Source: Triatoma infestans
Lineage: Eukaryota > Arthropoda > Insecta > Hemiptera > Reduviidae
NCBI GenBank assembly: GCA_011037195.1
Contig: JAAEAF010009006.1
Location: forward strand, 1 to 64,000
Length of the DNA stretch: 64,000 bases
Reading direction: 5' to 3'
The notes beneath the pieces were generated by a model that saw only the letters and a list, made by a program, of their open reading frames with translations, had not been told where the DNA came from and did no database searches. Below are positions 33,835-46,204 of this stretch, in pieces. Position numbers and translations under genes: made by a program. The first letter of the stretch is position 1, and every line of letters begins with the position of its first letter.

Positions 33835-34290
33835 TGTTTTTGTTTTTTTGTTTTATTGAGGGTTTGTGTACTGCGGCCACAGGTGATCTATTGTACTCTT
33901 TCTAATGTGCCTTAGGTGAGCTTGCTAATCTACAGCACACTCTCCAGGTTGAGATCCCTAAGGAATCCCAGGATCCTGGAGAGTTCTACGGTAGGTATTT
34001 CGCCCTCCGCTATCTGGTAACAACCCAGGCTATTGAATTTTCTTTGGATGACGGCAACGCAGTCGGTGAAGAGATTGTATTGGAGTTTTCTCCATCGCCT
34101 CACAGAGTCTACATGTGCCATCGTCTTCTTGGCCCAGCTTTCTCAGGTGTCCCCTGAGTCTGCAGTGCCCTGTAAGAAATCCCATAAGAATATGGATCTT
34201 ATTCTTACTCAGATTGATGCAGGTGGCTTCCTGGTTATTCGTGTTATATTTTACACAGTCTCTCAGCCGTTTTCTAAATAAAAATCTTTT
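33835..34290 (-). pseudogene. C-terminal end of an RNaseH-type LINE ORF2 with its 3' UTR
   Basis: Minus strand: LSKNKIHILMGFLTGHCRLR, GHLRKLGQEDDGTCRLCEAM, then after a frame change NSLGCYQIAEGEIPTVELSR, ILGFLRDLNLESVL and a stop at 33,930. The TGHCRLRGHL block and CX2C knuckle are diagnostic of RNaseH-bearing LINEs. The 3' UTR (33,930-33,835, read leftwards) contains acaatagatc, ggccgcagtac and ends ataaaac. It resembles the tail of the SINE at 54.8-55.05 kb. Confidence 0.8.
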
Positions 34291-34485
34291 TCCAATTCAA
34301 ACCTCATTTTCGTAAAACTTGTTTTAAAATTCTTAATGGGTAAAGCATTTTAAGGGAAATTCTTAACATATTTTGCTCCTTTCTAAATTAATATCAAACT
34401 AAAAAAATTTAACCACACTGAATACCAATACAAAATAAACCGCACTAAATTCACTGTTAATCTTTGGGTACAACACTGTTAGAAG

Positions 34486-34818
34486 TGTAGGGGTAGTGAA
34501 CCCCCACCACTCATCCACACTAGCGAGTGAACCCCCACCACGCATCAGAGAGAAAGAGCCCCTCTCGAGAGACAGGAGAGGAGAGGCCAGTTGGATATAT
34601 ATACGAGAGACAGAGTCAAAAAGGGATATTCTGTTCACAGTCTCACACTTGAATTGTACACATCGTTTAGCCACGTCAGTCAGTCTGTTCAGTTCTTGTA
34701 GTGTAAAGTATACAGTCCTTGGCAGTCAGTCATATACATATATATCAATTATAAATCTTATACCGATATTGAGGTGTTATTTATCTATCAACATCTACAA
34801 CCAACATCTCCTCCTACA
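34486..34818 (+). mobile_element. Possible solo LTR
   Basis: The segment begins TGTAGGGG and ends CTCCTACA, giving short inverted LTR-style ends. Inside are a CCCCCACCAC direct repeat, a TATA-like tatatatac (about 34,593), and initiator-like cagtcagtctgttcag. It is richer in G/C than its surroundings. No clear target duplication flanks it and no second copy exists in the window, so the call is tentative. Confidence 0.4.
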
Positions 34819-35399
34819 ACCATTACAGAAGATATCCCTATAAATCTTTAATCTTTCTGCTTGGATCTTTTAACATTTGGGGAAAAAAAATGCATTCATT
34901 AAAAAAACAGAAAATCCTAAAACAATTAAGAATAAATAATACACAAAATAAATAATATTTATATAAATTATTTTAGCGTGTCTTTCATGGTTTAGTTCGC
35001 TTTAGTTTAAAATTAATTATCATTGAAATGGTTTAAACTAATTAGCATTTATTCCTATTCATTGGAGCTTAAAAATATTTGTAAGTTGACTTTGCTGTAG
35101 GTATGTCTTTTAACACACTTGAGGAAGTCATTGATGAATAATAATGAAAACTTATAAAGTTGCCAAATTAGAGTGTTGTGTAAATAAATTGTAATTAAAA
35201 TTTAATGTCCTGAAATCTGAAACTTAGTTAGTTTTATAGTTTCAGTGGAGTACACCCCTATTAAATTGTAAATTATTAAAAAATAATTAACATCCCTTTT
35301 TTTTATAAGTAGTTTAATTTATGTATCTGAGTGTTTTTTTGTATAGCTATAAATATTTTACTTAGTAGTAATTATATACTATACACACATAATTACAAA
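34819..35399. other. AT-rich DNA, no gene recognised
   Basis: No supported feature. Confidence 0.5.
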
Positions 35400-35546
35400 A
35401 GGAAGGGATTAGCTTAGTGGTAGGGCGCTGGACTAGCAACGCGGAGGTCCCGGGTTCGAATCCAGCATACTGTCCTTAGATTTTCTCTTCCTAGGAGCCT
35501 CTACAACTCAATAGATCTTTCCGGTCGTAGTACAATAATCCCTTAC
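35400..35546 (+). mobile_element. tRNA-derived SINE, full head, body deleted, tail variant B
   Basis: Intact head: gggattagcttagtggtag (A box), ctagcaa loop, cgggttcgaatcc (B box). The body stops at ctctacaactca and jumps to caatagatctttccgg and gtagtacaataatccctta, the alternative tail also found at 54.8 kb. About 100 bases of the usual body are missing. Confidence 0.85.
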
Positions 35547-36114
35547 AACAATCTACAATCTACATAATTACATACATACTTACATGCAACCATTTGGGTT
35601 TGGTATACCCATTGACAAACTTAACTCATCACCATAGACTCACTCACAGTTTTATAAACACTAACTAGCAAAAGAACCACTATAGATCATGTAAGGCCCC
35701 CAGTGAATTTGGCTTTTTTTAGCCACTCCCATTTAAGCATCTACAATTTAATGTTTATTACTCATCACTAGCACTGCTGACAGAGAATAAATACCGACAT
35801 TTTTTTGGTAATATTTATGGATAAAGAATGCACAATTAAAAACGATAGGAACTTGAGAATTGAAAATGTATAGGTCAATCCATCCCCTTTCGATTTTGTA
35901 ACGCCAGCAATCGTAGCAGGCCAATAAATTCTTCATCGTATTGTCTTTCATTCATTGAATTTCATTATCCATACCAATCTGAGAGCACCTCATTTAAATA
36001 ATTATATTTCTATCCATCAAATATTATTCATTTCTCTTCATTCATCTTTATTATTTACTAGGTAAGATGGCGAAGTTCTTCCTAAGTTGGTCCTGCTAAC
36101 AAATAGTACACTTA
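35547..36114. other. AT-rich DNA, no gene recognised
   Basis: No supported feature. Confidence 0.5.
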
Positions 36115-36319
36115 GGGAAGGGAATAGCTAAGTGGTTAGTGTACTTGTCCAGCTGTGCTACTTTTAGATTTTTTCTTTCTAGGATCCTCTACACCTCACT
36201 GCCCGGTGGTGCACAGTGTTGTCTGTAAAGAGAGAACACTGTCCGGAGGCCGGCAGTACACTGAGAAAGCTTCGGGCGCCAATGACCATAGATGTTAACG
36301 CGCCTTAAATTAAAAAAAA
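36115..36319 (+). mobile_element. tRNA-derived SINE lacking the B box, abutting family T
   Basis: aagggaatagctaagtggtt (A box region) is followed by a deletion of the B box, then tagattttttctttctagg, the full body and the tail ggcgccaatgaccatagatg ... cgccttaaatt plus A run. The A tail runs directly into the start of a family T copy, which itself begins after an A run. The SINE probably inserted at that A tract. Confidence 0.85.
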
Positions 36320-37117
36320 TCTTGTGTGAAACACTCACACAACTTTCTCTTACTCCAGTTCTCAAAATTATAATTGACAACTTTTATAGTTTGTGTACCA
36401 AATTTAACGAAATTCGTCGAAAACTGAAAAAACTGTTCAGTAAAAGCGCACTTCCGGTTTACTAATTTTCTTGAAACTGGAACTTTGGCAACCCATTTAT
36501 TTCTAACTAATTATTTTTTGGATGATAGAATTGTATAATCAACTAGGATAGCACTTGATGAAAACCTCTCCCCCAAAAGTGCCCTTAAATGAATTTTTTG
36601 GGCACCAGTTGTACATCTTTGTATATGTAGTTTATATAGGAAGTTTCAAAAAAATCTTCGCAGTCATTTTTGAGTAAAAGGCGAAAAAGAGAAAAAAATC
36701 ATTTAGTAAACGCACTTCCGGTTATCCGATTTTTTCAAACTCGGAATTTCAACAACATATTTAATTCTAATTAACATTATTTAGGTGACAGAATTGTCTA
36801 ATAAACGGAAATAGCAATTTAGATAAAAAAAACTAACCCCAACCCTCTCCCAAAAATGCCCTTAAATGAATTTTTTGGGAGAAATGTTTTAAATAAAAGG
36901 TAGCTTTTTGTAAGTATAGTTGATATAATAATTTTGAAGAAAAAAGGTCGGAGCCATTTTTGTGAAAATCGCAAAAAAGTAAAAAAAAACAACAAGTAAA
37001 GTGGTACTTCCAATTGAGGAATTTTGACAGATAACATACTGTCAGATCCCATGGTGATACCTAAACGGAATATCAAGTTTCAACTTTCGGCAGTTTTTCG
37101 TTTTTGAGCTATGCTGT

Positions 37118-37155
<38 letters not shown>

Positions 37156-37270
37156 CATTTGCTAAAAACCACTTTTTGGGGCTCAGGGGACCTTGAAACG
37201 GATATTTCCGGTGAAAACTAGATATCGAAAATTTGACACGATTACTTCCGCTTACTAAGAGTAAGAGATC
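36317..37270 (+). repeat. Family T repeat, long copy with CA microsatellite and far end
   Basis: Contains the start block (ttgtgtgaaacactcacac), two to three roughly 300-bp units, then atcccatggtgatacc, gcagtttttcgtttttgagc, the (CA)n array at 37,119-37,152, aggggaccttgaaacgg, atttccggtgaaaac, and the end cgcttactaagagtaagaga. This is the most complete copy and shows the element order clearly. Confidence 0.9.
37119..37152 (+). repeat. (CA)n microsatellite
   Basis: Sixteen or so CA units inside family T, equivalent to the TG run at 23,836-23,892. Confidence 0.95.
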
Positions 37271-37785
37271 GTAAAATAAAATAAATAAAAAAATACTACA
37301 CCTAAGTCGGCGAATTTGTAGACGCAGTATTTGATAAATTATAAATAACATCATTATTTTCTTGCAAAATGTAATGTAAGATATATTACTTAACACAAAA
37401 ATAGTAATAATAATAAAATTATAACGTACTGTTACTTTTAAAAAAAGTAAAATAAATTACTCTTAAAGAAAAAACTTATTCCATGAATATAGCTTCAGAA
37501 ACTATAATCATATATCTTAGATTTTTTTATAATCGTTTGTGGTACTACTTCCGGCAGACATTTGTTACAATAACCTGCAGGAAATCATGTACTTCTTTAG
37601 GAGTAACTTTACTGAGTGGAATGTCAGAATGCTTTCAACCTGCACGTAACTTAAAGAAAAAATTAAGTAGGTCACTTTGTTGATAAATATATATAAGAAA
37701 ATATACAATTGTTAAAGTCAGGTATTATATTATAAATCAAGTTTAAACAAACTCAGAGATCTTACCACAAAATATATATATATAA
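37271..37785. other. AT-rich DNA, no gene recognised
   Basis: A 66-residue frame at 37,483-37,683 has no recognised domain. Confidence 0.45.
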
Positions 37786-37908
37786 GCGGAAGTATTGCGA
37801 TCAAATTTAATTCAGTTTCCACCGGAATACATGTTTTGAGGTTTCCTGAATACGAAGAAAATGTTTTCTAGAAAATTGTCAATGTGTGTGTGGATAAAAT
37901 ATCTCAAC
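37786..37908 (-). repeat. Family T terminal fragment, minus orientation
   Basis: gcggaagtattgcgatcaaa, ccaccggaatacatgttttg, aggtttcctgaatac and a short tgtgtgtg run correspond to the far end of family T. It ends where the LINE fragment starts. Confidence 0.7.
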
Positions 37909-38800
37909 ATCTTCATTATTGCCCTTGACGACGCTATAGCAGAACGCAGCAGGAAAATGCGAAAGTTTGCTCTCGGATACCATGGATTTTAGGTCCATGT
38001 AAGATTTGATCTATTAATTTTTGCAGACGACATAATCGTATTCGCCAATAGTGCTGAGAATCTTCAGTATATTATAAATGTTTTACAAGAAGAATTGAAG
38101 AAGACGAATATGACTATTAACGTGGAAAGCACTAAAACAATGAGTTTAGCCGTACGGGAGGAAACAATCTTTGTTTAACATTAAATAATCAATCTCTTCA
38201 ACAAGTGAGCAACATCAAGTAAGTACTTTGGAGAAATGAAAAAGGCAAGATTGGCTGACAAATTAACGAGAGGTTTACGTCAGGAACAAGATTGTTCAAC
38301 GCTCTAAAAAGAGGTTTCCTAATCAAGAAAGAAGTGAGTAAGACATCGAAAAGAGCTGTATTTAAAAGTACATTTCTCCCGATACATACATACGGTAGTA
38401 AGTTCTGGACCCTAATATCAACACACTGAAGCCAAATCCAGGCAGCCGAAAAGTGAGATACCTTCGTAACATCACGGTTATAGGGAAGAACCTGATGTAA
38501 AGGCTGTAGTGGAAATAATAATAGAAAATAGACTCAGATGGTTCGGTCACTTTTTAACGATGGATAATATATATCTCTTCAGGATTGTCAGGATTATCTA
38601 CGAAACAAGTTTTCATGGGAACAGAAGCAAAGAAAGACCAAGAGCTACTTGGGAAGAAGGTATTAAAGAAGACTTTCTACAAAAAGGCATGGACTGGAGC
38701 AGAAGAGTTTGACCGAAAGACGAGAGATATGTACGGAAGGGAACCCATGCACCGAGAGGTAGAATGGGTTATGAATAAGGAGAAGAAGAAGAAGAAAGAT
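37909..38800 (+). pseudogene. RTE-like non-LTR retrotransposon, RT catalytic region to C-terminus
   Basis: IIALDDAIAERSRKMRKFAL precedes an intact catalytic box FADD at 38,040-38,051 (LLIFADDIIVFANSAENLQ), then ELKKTNMTINVESTKTMSLA. After several frameshifts and stops come RLRWFGHFLTMDN and RSKERPRATWEEGIKEDFL, the WFGH...RPR..W C-terminal motif common in RTE-like and related LINE proteins. The 5' RT and endonuclease are missing. The clade is inferred from the C-terminal motif. Confidence 0.8.
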
Positions 38801-40324
38801 TTCCACCATTGCAGACTGTAGAACAAGCAGAACACATGATCGAAGGCACAACACTGCCTGATTTATTCAAGGGCAGGTTGAGGTAGCACAACCGCAGTTA
38901 GATGAAATTAACAAGGTGACTTTCTATTACCAGAAGTTTGGAAGTCAACCGCTTGAGCGCGCATGCCAATTTGAAGCATTAACCAGTCTAAACAAAGTTT
39001 AATTAAATATTGCAAACCTCCTTTCGTTTAGTTGCATGAACTTGATTATTCTTTTAATTCTTTATACTTGGAACATTAATAGTCCAATCTCAAATTCAAA
39101 CTGTGCATTTGCATCCGCTATTCAGTAATTCGCAACCACATATAATTATAGTTTGACTGACTGCAAGCTGATGGTCTTAAATTGTTCCATCTTCTGATCC
39201 TGACTTTCCTATCAGAGACATTAGGGGATAATATCCCTGGATACATTTGTTAAAATAAAAAGACAGGTAAATGAAAGAAGAAAAGGCAAGGGCAGTTAAG
39301 GTGTTTTCCAACGGGCGAACCAGAAGCTGACTATATTTCCTAGAATTTAGTTGCTACATCAGGCCCTACGTCTAATAATGAGAGCAGGCTAGAAGATAAA
39401 CATTTTCCATGCCTTAATGTAACCTGAATTAGTATCATGCAACAGATTTAAAAATTTCGTACAATTATCATACATAGGCAACAGCGAGCTTCTTTCTAAC
39501 AGTCTTATCCAAAGCATTTTACATTTCCATTTCTAAAAAGATTCTCAGTACCCAATGGTAGTCGAAATATTGTTGTTTTCTAGACAAAGTTGGAAAAAAA
39601 TATCTAAATCTTATGTAAAGTTGCAAATGAGGAAGATCGGAAAGAAACATAATCAATGTGATTGAATAGACTGGTGATCGATCAAAAATGCCAGGAAATT
39701 TATAACGACAAAATTCCTATGCCAAGTTGATTGCATGGAAATTTAGCATCCGTTATGTATATGAGATGTAAAGTTTTATTATTAAACATGTGCATTATTT
39801 ATTTATTTTTCTAACCTGGTATTACTTCCGTTAAATTCTCTTGTTATGGATTACAATATATTATGGAATGCAATTTACTGCAGGGGAAACAAAAAGTGTT
39901 TCAACAATTAAACATACCAACATCATTAAAAGTATTTCAATTATAAATTATAATCAAATAAATGTAAAGATAACAATAAACATTATACATTAAACATGTT
40001 ATTTTTCTAATTATTAATTATGTTTTATTTAAAAATCAAAAACATTATTAACATTACATTAACAAATGCAAATTTAATACAATTTTCATTTGCATAATTT
40101 TCTCATGGATATCTTTTTTTTTATTTAATATAACTGCTCCGTTTTCAATTCTCATGTTTTCACATGCTTTGATAATGTTGGGAAAAATTGTTTAAAAAAA
40201 AAAGGAAGACAAATCTGTTTCTAAAAGTTTAATTATAAATTATAATACATAATTATGTACATTAAATTCTATAGCTACCTTAACAAGTCAAAGGAAAAAA
40301 ATTTACTTGAGGATCGATCATTCG
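38801..40324. other. No gene recognised
   Basis: 38,840-39,000 is less A/T-rich, but no frame is convincing. The rest is AT-rich. Confidence 0.45.
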
Positions 40325-40640
40325 GGATGTTTCATTTTCGCAGTATTATCAATGCAAACTAGACAGCTATTTGGCTACTACGAGACCCATCAGAAGTTCT
40401 TTTACATGGATAACTTTCATTCTGCATCATTGTAACAAAAATATATTGAACATCATGAATTAAAATTAATTTCTACCAAATTTTATTCTGTAATGGACTC
40501 ACAGACGATGTAGATGTCCTTCTATATATTGGACTCATTGACGTACAGACATCCATCCACTTTTATCTCACCTAAGGAGAGTAACAACAGTACCACCTAT
40601 CACAATCGCTTCAACATTTCAAGAAGTCAAAACCCGCCTA
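40325..40640 (+). pseudogene. Possible piggyBac-type transposase scrap
   Basis: One frame reads YYETHQKFFYMDNFHSASL, stop, QKYIEHHELKLISTKFYSVM. The (Y/F)MDNF block with its spacing resembles the catalytic-domain block around an aspartate in piggyBac transposases (typically VYMDNFYTS). Two in-frame stops interrupt it. The similarity is short, and no terminal repeats or TTAA duplications were defined. Confidence 0.35.
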
Positions 40641-40979
40641 CTTACCCCTAGTAGAACCAAAGAAGGGGACTTCCAAGTGTTTTCTATTGAAGGACACTAA
40701 TATCTTTCAAACTTCATGAAGCCCAGCACTCTAATAATAGCTTAGTCTGTCATGCAGGTCCGCTCTATTATTCTTATGCTACTTTTTTTTCTGTTTCTCT
40801 TACTCTTGTTTAACCGTACAATCCGGACAGTATCTTTGCTTTATCCAATATATCAGTGAATCTTGAGTGTAGTTCAAATTCACTAACACTACATAATCCC
40901 ACTACAATTCCTATATAAGACAGGAGGTTACAATATTTAACCGATTTCATTAATTAATTTTTGGAATATTTGATATATT

Positions 40980-41970
40980 TAAAAAAAAAAAAAAAAAAAT
41001 CAGTTCTGAAATACTCAAACAATTTTCTCTTACTGCGAAATAGCAAAATTTTTTTCATGACTACAATTCTTATTAGTGTTTAAAACCGTCGACATTTTTA
41101 TGGAGAAAATTCACAAAAAAACTGAAAAACCTTTTTTTAGTAAAGTCGTACTTCCGCTCAAATCGATTTTCTTCAAACTGGAAATTTTGGCAGCTTATAC
41201 AGTTTTAATTAATATTATTTAGTTGACAGAATTGTATAAGCACATTGTTTGAACTGAAATAGTAATTTAAGGAAACCATAACACCACCTCTTCCGCCACT
41301 AGTGAATTTTTCCAGAGAAATGTTACAAATAAAAGTTGTAGCTCTTTATATGTGTCGTTGATATTCAAAGTTTAAATAAAATAGTTGAAACCGTTTTTTT
41401 TTTTAGAAAATAGCAGAAAACTGAAAAACTACTTTCAGTAAAGCGATTTTGTATAAAGAGAGGGTTTCGATAACAGATTTCGATAATACATTGAGGTCTA
41501 ATTAATATTATTTAGATGATAGAATTGTGTAATAATTGAAGTAGTGCATAGAGGAAACCGTAACCCTTCATTCCCCCAAAAGTGCACTTAAATGAATTAT
41601 CCCAGAGAAATATTTCAAATAAAAGTTGTAGCTCTTTGTATGTGAAGTTGATATATCAAGTTTAAAGAAAATCATTGTTGTGCCGTTTTCGAGAATATTA
41701 TAAAAAACTGAAACAAAACCATTCAATAAAGTTGATCAATTTCTCCCAAAATCTTCGTGCTTGATGCGGTGTTGGTACCTAAACGGAAATTACCAAGTTT
41801 GAGCTTCCTGCAACTTTTTCATTTTTGAGATATTCTTTTCACACCACACGCACACACACATACAGACCATTTGGACTCAGGGAACCTTAAAACGTGTATT
41901 TCCGGTGAAAACCCAATTTCGAAAATCTGGCAAGATCGCCATACTTCCTCTAACAGCAGTTATAACTAAA
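40980..41970 (+). repeat. Family T repeat, long diverged copy
   Basis: Starts after a long A run (40,981-40,999) and contains three units about 290 bp apart (near 41,147, 41,437 and 41,735). It then has atgcggtgttggtacc, a short CACACA stretch, aaccttaaaacgtgtatttccggtg and cttcctctaacagcag. It is more diverged than the 36.3-kb copy. Confidence 0.8.
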
Positions 41971-42594
41971 TTATATTTGCAGCTGTCTTGAAGACGAATC
42001 AGTTCTTTTTCGACCTCTTCACAATCAATATTGCAATATTAATAAAATAAATAAATATACAGTTAATTACCATTATTTCTTTCAGATTTAAAACTTTTAA
42101 TCTATTTTTTTTTTAAAGAGAAAAAATATATATTTTTTGTATTTTTTCAAAAACTCTATATTTGTATTATATATATAAAAAAAATCTGATAACATAGCGG
42201 TTTTCCTTGAAACGAAAGACAGATCAATGAAAGCTTCCCAGACTGTACAAAAAAAAGAAAAAAAAATCGATTCTATCCTATAATTACCTAGAACTTTCTT
42301 GGTTGCCTGCGTGCCACGTTTACAATGTATATAGTTAAATGTGAAACCCTTACCCAATCTTGATTATAATACCTCACGTTTTTCGACAACGCAATAGTTT
42401 ATAATCAATCAGTTCTACGCTTACATTTCATTCTATCATATTTTAATATTCTTTTAAAATATTTAAAAAATTGGAAATTTATTTTGAACTAACTGTGGGG
42501 GATATAGTCTTCTTTTTTCCTTCCTTTTTTTCATAATATATGATTTAATAATATCTAAAATTTGAGTTTTGGGTTTCAAAACATACAAATTTCT
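41971..42594. other. AT-rich DNA, no gene recognised
   Basis: No supported feature. Confidence 0.5.
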
Positions 42595-42850
42595 GCCATC
42601 CTTAGTAAATATACTAACCGATCCATTAGATGGTAGTACCTAAAATGAATTTGTATTATTTTTCATATTATGAGATACTTTGTACACTAATTCTTTCTTT
42701 CTAACTGTCACTCCCACACTCACCATATATGCACACCTACATAAAACATAATTCGATAGACATTTTTTTTGTGGAAGCACGTCAGCCATATTTCCGGTTA
42801 AACTTAGTTTCGAAAATGTGTCACATCGTATTGCTGCTTTCTATTACAAT
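42595..42850 (+). repeat. Degraded family T far-end fragment
   Basis: atggtagtacctaaaatgaa, tgagatactttgtacac and tttccggttaaacttagttt are in family T order, without a clear microsatellite. Confidence 0.45.
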
Positions 42851-43015
42851 AACAAAATCTAGGTTTGCAAAGAGTCCTCAGTTTTTTTTTTATTGTATGG
42901 TATCTATTCTTGTAATTTCGGCAAAAACCCTAATCCATTTTTTTTTTTTATTATATGGTTGAGTCATAAAAAAAATGACCGTTTTTCTTGTAAATTTAAA
43001 AACAATTTTATTTTA

Positions 43016-44040
43016 TTATACACCGTTGTGTTCTATGGTTTGTTTCCATCTTAAGGCTAGCTGCCGAATTCCTTCGCAATACCACTCTTTGCGTTTTGAA
43101 TGGATGAATTCCTCAATTCCATTTTGAACCTCGTCCAGAGAATTAAAGGTTTTTCCTTGAAGATAGTGCGCCAATGACCCGGAACAGATGGTATTCGGAA
43201 GGGGCTAGGTCCGGACTATATAAGCAGGGTGGGGGAGAAGCTCCAATCCCTTGTAATTCTGAAATGTTTTGTTTGGTGTAATGTTATATTGTGTGTGGTC
43301 GATTTTTTTGTTTGATGTTATTTAGGTGGGCTCAAGCGTTATCTTGTCGAAATAAAACTTTATTTCTCTTAACTAACTCTGGGTAATGCTGGGCCAAAAT
43401 ATTGTACATTCTTTCTAACTGCTCACTACAAAGTTCCGAATCAATAGACTGGCCTTCGGGAATGAACTTATAATGAATTTCGCCTTCATAATTCCAAAAA
43501 CCAGAAAGCAATGTTTTTTTTCGAATTGACCCTGTTTAGCGACAGGTAGAGCAGGCTACTTGCAGTGTAACCATTGTTTCTTGGTCTTAGGGTTTATCCA
43601 ATATATCCATTTTTCATCGCAAGTAACCATCCTTATGATTAACCGCGATGGTCATTTGTATTTTCCAAAAGATTTTGATAAATTTCTATTCGCCGCTGAG
43701 CTTATTCAGCGGTCAACTCATGGGGAACCACTTTAGCTAAACGGTACACTTTCCCCAGCTTATGCAGCCCACGATTTACGGTGGATTGGGATACTTGGAG
43801 TTCTGCTGCCAACTTCCGAGTACTTTTGGTTGGGTCAGCCTCCACATGTCCCCCGCAGACTTCTTCATCGAATGATGATTTTTCGCCCCGAACGATGATT
43901 ATCCTCTCAAGACTAAATAAATTTCTGAAAACATCTACACACTGTCCGTTTAGAAAGAGCATCCTCCTCTTTTTCAAATTCCCGCACTAAACGAATAGTT
44001 TCAGCGGCTGAAAACTTTCTTTTCCAATAATGGCGTAATA
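43016..44040 (-). pseudogene. Mariner transposase, nearly full length, frameshifted
   Basis: Minus strand from about 44,040: KRKFSAAETIRLVREFEKEE (first HTH), STRKLAAELQVSQSTVNRGL (second HTH), VPHELTAE, VTCDEKWIYWINP (first catalytic D). The second D region has become FYFDKITLEPT, and the third D region reads HPAY-PDLAPSE only after a one-base frame change. It ends ALRWKQTIEHNGV with a stop at 43,016. Several frameshifts and stops. Terminal inverted repeats were not located. Confidence 0.88.
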
Positions 44041-44340
44041 TTATTAATATATCAAATTTTAACGTAATCTTGTTTAAAAAAAAATGCTACGACAAAACTA
44101 AAACCGATCCAGGTTAACTTTGTTTATTAATTCGTTCTCTATTTGTTTATGCAGAATAAGAAATATGACAAAGTTCAACAAAATATAAATGTTCTTTTTC
44201 TCTGTAGAGGATAAAGTGCAAGTAAACAAAATCGGTCAATTTTATGACTCACTCCAATATTATTAAATATATTTGTGTGGTTGGTCCTGCAGAGATGGAA
44301 AGCATCAGAGATATTTTCCATGATAGCGTGCTTCATTTTG

Positions 44341-44386
44341 TGGTCATCGACCGGTTTCGGGCGTTCGCCCATCATCACTATTTTTT
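44341..44386 (-). ncRNA. Hammerhead-ribozyme-like motif, first core C changed
   Basis: Minus strand: GTGATGA replaces CTGATGA (44,386-44,380), followed by intact U, GGGC GAAC GCCC, GAAA, CCGG, UC and GATG. Loss of the conserved first C, which pairs with the core G in the active fold, should abolish activity. Confidence 0.55.
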
Positions 44387-44506
44387 TGACCACAACAGTG
44401 TGATAACCAATAGACTTGCAGAGAGCAAATTTAGTTGATATATTCAATTATCATGCACTAAATTTGCTCTATACAAATCTATGTTATTACACTGTTTTGA
44501 CAGAAC

Positions 44507-44545
44507 ATCCTGACGATAGGTGAACGCCCGAACTGGTGCGATGAC
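44507..44545 (+). ncRNA. Hammerhead-ribozyme-like motif, damaged
   Basis: CATC, CTGACGA (44,511-44,517), a partly mismatched stem II, then GAACTGG where GAAACCGG is expected, so one A of GAAA is lost. Probably inactive. Confidence 0.5.
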
Positions 44546-44605
44546 CACACAAAAAGGAGCATGCTATCACGGAAAATATTTCTGATGCTTTCCACCTCTG
44601 CGGAA

Positions 44606-45684
44606 TCAATCACAAAAATATATTTAATAATAATAATAATAATAAAAGAATGGATTATAGTTTTTGCAGATATTACAAGAATCGATACCATACAACAACA
44701 AAAAACTGGAAGACTCTTATTAAATATCGGAAATTGTGTCATGTCAATGTAACTTTTGATGCTACAATACAATGTTTGAAACATTACGTGTTTATTTATT
44801 TTATATTTTAAAAATAGAGCTTTTTTTTTTTTTTTTAATGTCGTGAATTTAATAAAATAAGATTATTCTGCCGTAGATAAAACTGCAAGCAATTTTTGCA
44901 TGCATGAGTTGTGTTGTGGCAACTTAGCTTGACAGTTTATAAAAATTAATTCATTTTTTTTTTTTAAATTAAATTAATTTTATTCCTTAGTATTATTTAA
45001 TTATAATTATTTAATTTTTATTATTGTAATAATTATTAAAAAAATATTTTATCTGTAATTGTGGAATCTCAATTTTTACGTAATTAAAAATTACTTTCTC
45101 AGAAATATTAAATATATTTTTTGGCAGTAAATTTGGTGTTTCTTTTTCAAGTTTATATATATATAAAATAATTTCTATTTATATCAAAAAATTGTTTAAT
45201 TAAAATACAACGCTTTTAAATAGAATATACTTAACGGAATGTAAAAACTCTTATGTTTTAATTAGTAAAAGTGCTTTTCATTAGAAAGAAAAGGAATAAA
45301 TTGTAAATGTATTCAATTCTATGAAGCGTGCTACAATTACGCTAATTATGTTCTGCGAACCAATTCAATCTAAGCAATCTAGATAAATATCAGGACCAAG
45401 TTCATGGAATTGTAAAATTGTATGCTTTTTCGTTTTAACGTCAAAAATATTACAGATTTATCTCTCTGTTTTTTTTTTTTTTTTTAATATAAGTAAATAT
45501 ATAAATAATTAAATTCTCTTCTTAGTAGATTTTCTTCTTGGAAAATTTAAATTTTTAAATTTGGGTGGTATTTCTAATTTTTACTTATTAAAGTTATATG
45601 TTATAAAGGCCTAGAATATTTCATTATATTAATCGATTCTTATATTTTATAATATCAATAAGAATCGATTTGTATTGCCTATTT
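44606..45684. other. AT-rich DNA, no gene recognised
   Basis: (TAA)n-like repeat at 44,625-44,645 and very A/T-rich DNA after it. Confidence 0.5.
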
Positions 45685-46045
45685 TAATGAAAATCGACTG
45701 ACCAGAAGTGTAACTTTAACGAGCGTTTTTCTTGGCAATTTTTTTTTTTTTTTGTTCGATTTTCTGGATTAAGACACCAGAATGTCTTCATTAAACATGG
45801 CACACTAACTAAATTTGTATTACTTGACATTTTATACCAGAAAAAATAGTTTCTAATACAATTCTGGGGAAGCTAAAAAAAGTGACGTTTCTTTAGAATT
45901 TTTTTTTAATAATTTTTAATCCTCCTACGAATATAATATTAAAATCAATTAAACATATAGTAAAAGTAATAGTTTGTTTGAAGAATATTAACTATAATAA
46001 ATTGCAGTAATAGCAAGTCTAATGTGTGTCACACCAGATTTATTT
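45685..46045 (-). repeat. Degraded family T repeat, minus orientation
   Basis: aatcgactgaccagaagtgt, gttcgattttctgg, acaccagaatgtcttcatt and the end block tgtgtcacaccagattt are recognisable. Confidence 0.55.
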
Positions 46046-46204
46046 ATTTTTTACTTTACAATGGCCTTTTGATGCCTGGAAAATGGCATAGCACGTAAAC
46101 TCTTAGGAGGTCAACTCAATATTAATAGATAGGAGATCAACTCAATATTAATACGCAGAACTTATATGCAGAAATGTCGGCATCAAGTACAGGCAATAAC
46201 TACG

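Larger units (their letters stand above)
44283..44605. repeat. Hammerhead foldback element, family 1, two arms
   Basis: The left arm starts ggtcctgcagagatggaaag, catcagagatattttcc. The right arm ends ggaaaatatttctgatgctt and ccacctctgcggaatcaat. The arms meet near 44,440-44,470 (gagcaaatttagttgata / aaatttgctc). Both arms retain motifs, each with core damage. Confidence 0.8.

Noticed and set aside
35400..35470. Functional tRNA gene
   Set aside because: A and B boxes are good, but the acceptor stem does not close and the sequence continues as the SINE body, so it is a SINE head.
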